From the NCBI GenBank assembly GCA_017429685.1, contig JAFROL010000043.1, positions 1 through 42,046 on the forward strand: a DNA stretch of 42,046 nt. Reading direction: 5' to 3'. Of this stretch, positions 41,651 to 42,046 are shown piece by piece. Numbering within the stretch: the first letter of the stretch is position 1; every line of letters starts with the position of its first letter. The translations under genes were made by a program, and so were the position numbers. The notes under the pieces are model-generated. The model was not told where the DNA came from. It ran no database searches and saw only the letters and a program-made list of their open reading frames with translations. Source of the DNA: Bacteroidales bacterium. Its GTDB lineage: Bacteria > Bacteroidota > Bacteroidia > Bacteroidales > P3.

Positions 41651-42046
41651 ATAAGTCAAGGAGAACCCTGCCAAAAGGAAAAGGGTGGCTATTGGCAGAC
41701 GGCTATAGGCCTTCAGGCTGCAGATGGCTTGACGGTGTCTAACTATCTGCAAGACACGGCACGCAAACACATTGAAGGTGATATCACCATCAACGATGCA
41801 CGGAAACTGGTCAATAAGTACTATATTACAAAGTCGGTCCGTAACGCCAACGACGAAGACAAAGAAGAGGCCGACCGCGTGTCGTCAAACATCGTAAAAG
41901 TACTGTCCAGCCCTACGTTCAACTTCACCACTGGCGGCTACCAATCGGTGCATCGGCGCATATTCGATGGCGTGCTGAAACACGCTGGCGAGTTCCGCAC
42001 ATACGATATCACTAAGAAAGAATGGGTACTGGAGGGCGACACAGTA
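41651..42046 (+). CDS. Fic family protein with VbhA-like N-terminal antitoxin region (partial, no ATG)
   Basis: 132 codons open to the window end. GGYWQTAIGLQAADGLTVSN, then ARKHIEGDITINDARKLVNKYY, is the VbhA-type helical antitoxin domain. EEADRVSSNIVKVLSS and FTTGGYQSVHRRIFDGVLKHAGEFRTYDI follow, the start of a Fic fold (IH..LF.GI..HAG..R). The Fic catalytic motif (HPF.EGN) lies beyond the window. The frame begins after TAA (41648-41650) with ATA AGT CAA; no ATG, GTG or TTG precedes the conserved part. The start may have been lost, or ATA is used. Fic proteins transfer AMP to targets, and VbhA-type helices block this. Confidence 0.75.
   Translation, partial: MSQGEPCQKEKGGYWQTAIGLQAADGLTVSNYLQDTARKHIEGDITINDARKLVNKYYITKSVRNANDEDKEEADRVSSNIVKVLSSPTFNFTTGGYQSVHRRIFDGVLKHAGEFRTYDITKKEWVLEGDTV

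Overview
The window looks like a chromosomal segment of a Bacteroidales bacterium (gut or rumen type), probably from an uncultivated lineage. The evidence is a set of Bacteroidota-type promoters (TAnnTTTG at -7, sometimes with TTG 19-20 bp upstream), a complete Na+-NQR operon, an ECF sigma factor next to a one-TM anti-sigma-like protein, PepSY-like and GIN-domain secreted proteins, and WG-repeat proteins. I cannot name the genus from sequence alone.

Layout. 1-6.2 kb (minus strand): the edge of a probable IS transposase, an O-antigen ligase/polymerase-like membrane protein, an S41 C-terminal processing protease and a CPA2 cation/proton antiporter. 6.3-12.0 kb (plus): an Mpv17/PMP22-like membrane protein, a 107-bp near-perfect palindrome, an outer-membrane porin-like barrel, a PHP histidinol-phosphatase, an unknown gene, an AlaX-like tRNA editing protein, a two-TM protein, tRNA-Val(GAC) on the minus strand, and a tRNA-dihydrouridine synthase. 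12.0-14.6 kb (minus): ECF sigma factor, anti-sigma-like protein and GIN-domain/beta-barrel protein in one operon. 14.9 kb: tRNA-Val(CAC).

15.1-25.2 kb (plus) is the most interesting region. It is a tight four-gene operon: a periplasmic VWA-like protein anchored by one TM, a 1224-residue tubulin/FtsZ-superfamily protein with nine decapeptide repeats, a 1045-residue membrane protein with an intact VWA MIDAS, and a polytopic protein with a transglutaminase-like domain. I read it as an envelope-spanning, tubulin-based machine of unknown function.

25.2-39.4 kb is mostly housekeeping: glyA, a lipoprotein, a WG-repeat protein, a four-helix-bundle (S23/Avd-like) protein, pyrC, a PepSY-like protein, aspA and nqrABCDEF. 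39.4-42.0 kb is accessory and partly decayed: an HU-like gene without ATG, a lipoprotein, a ParE toxin gene broken by an in-frame TGA next to its antitoxin, and the start of a VbhA/Fic protein that also lacks ATG.

A second theme runs through the whole window. Short simple-repeat arrays (heptamer GCGGAAA and its complement; GCGTTAAT-like; GTGACCTGTGA-like; decamer CCTTTAACTT), often joined to a core resembling GACGCGTCAGCCACTAACGC, sit between genes and also inside genes. They are read in frame in pyrC, nqrA (twice), nqrF (twice) and the anti-sigma gene (twice), and form the 3' ends of others. The heptamer has no stop codon in any of the six frames, which would explain why it is tolerated in essential genes.
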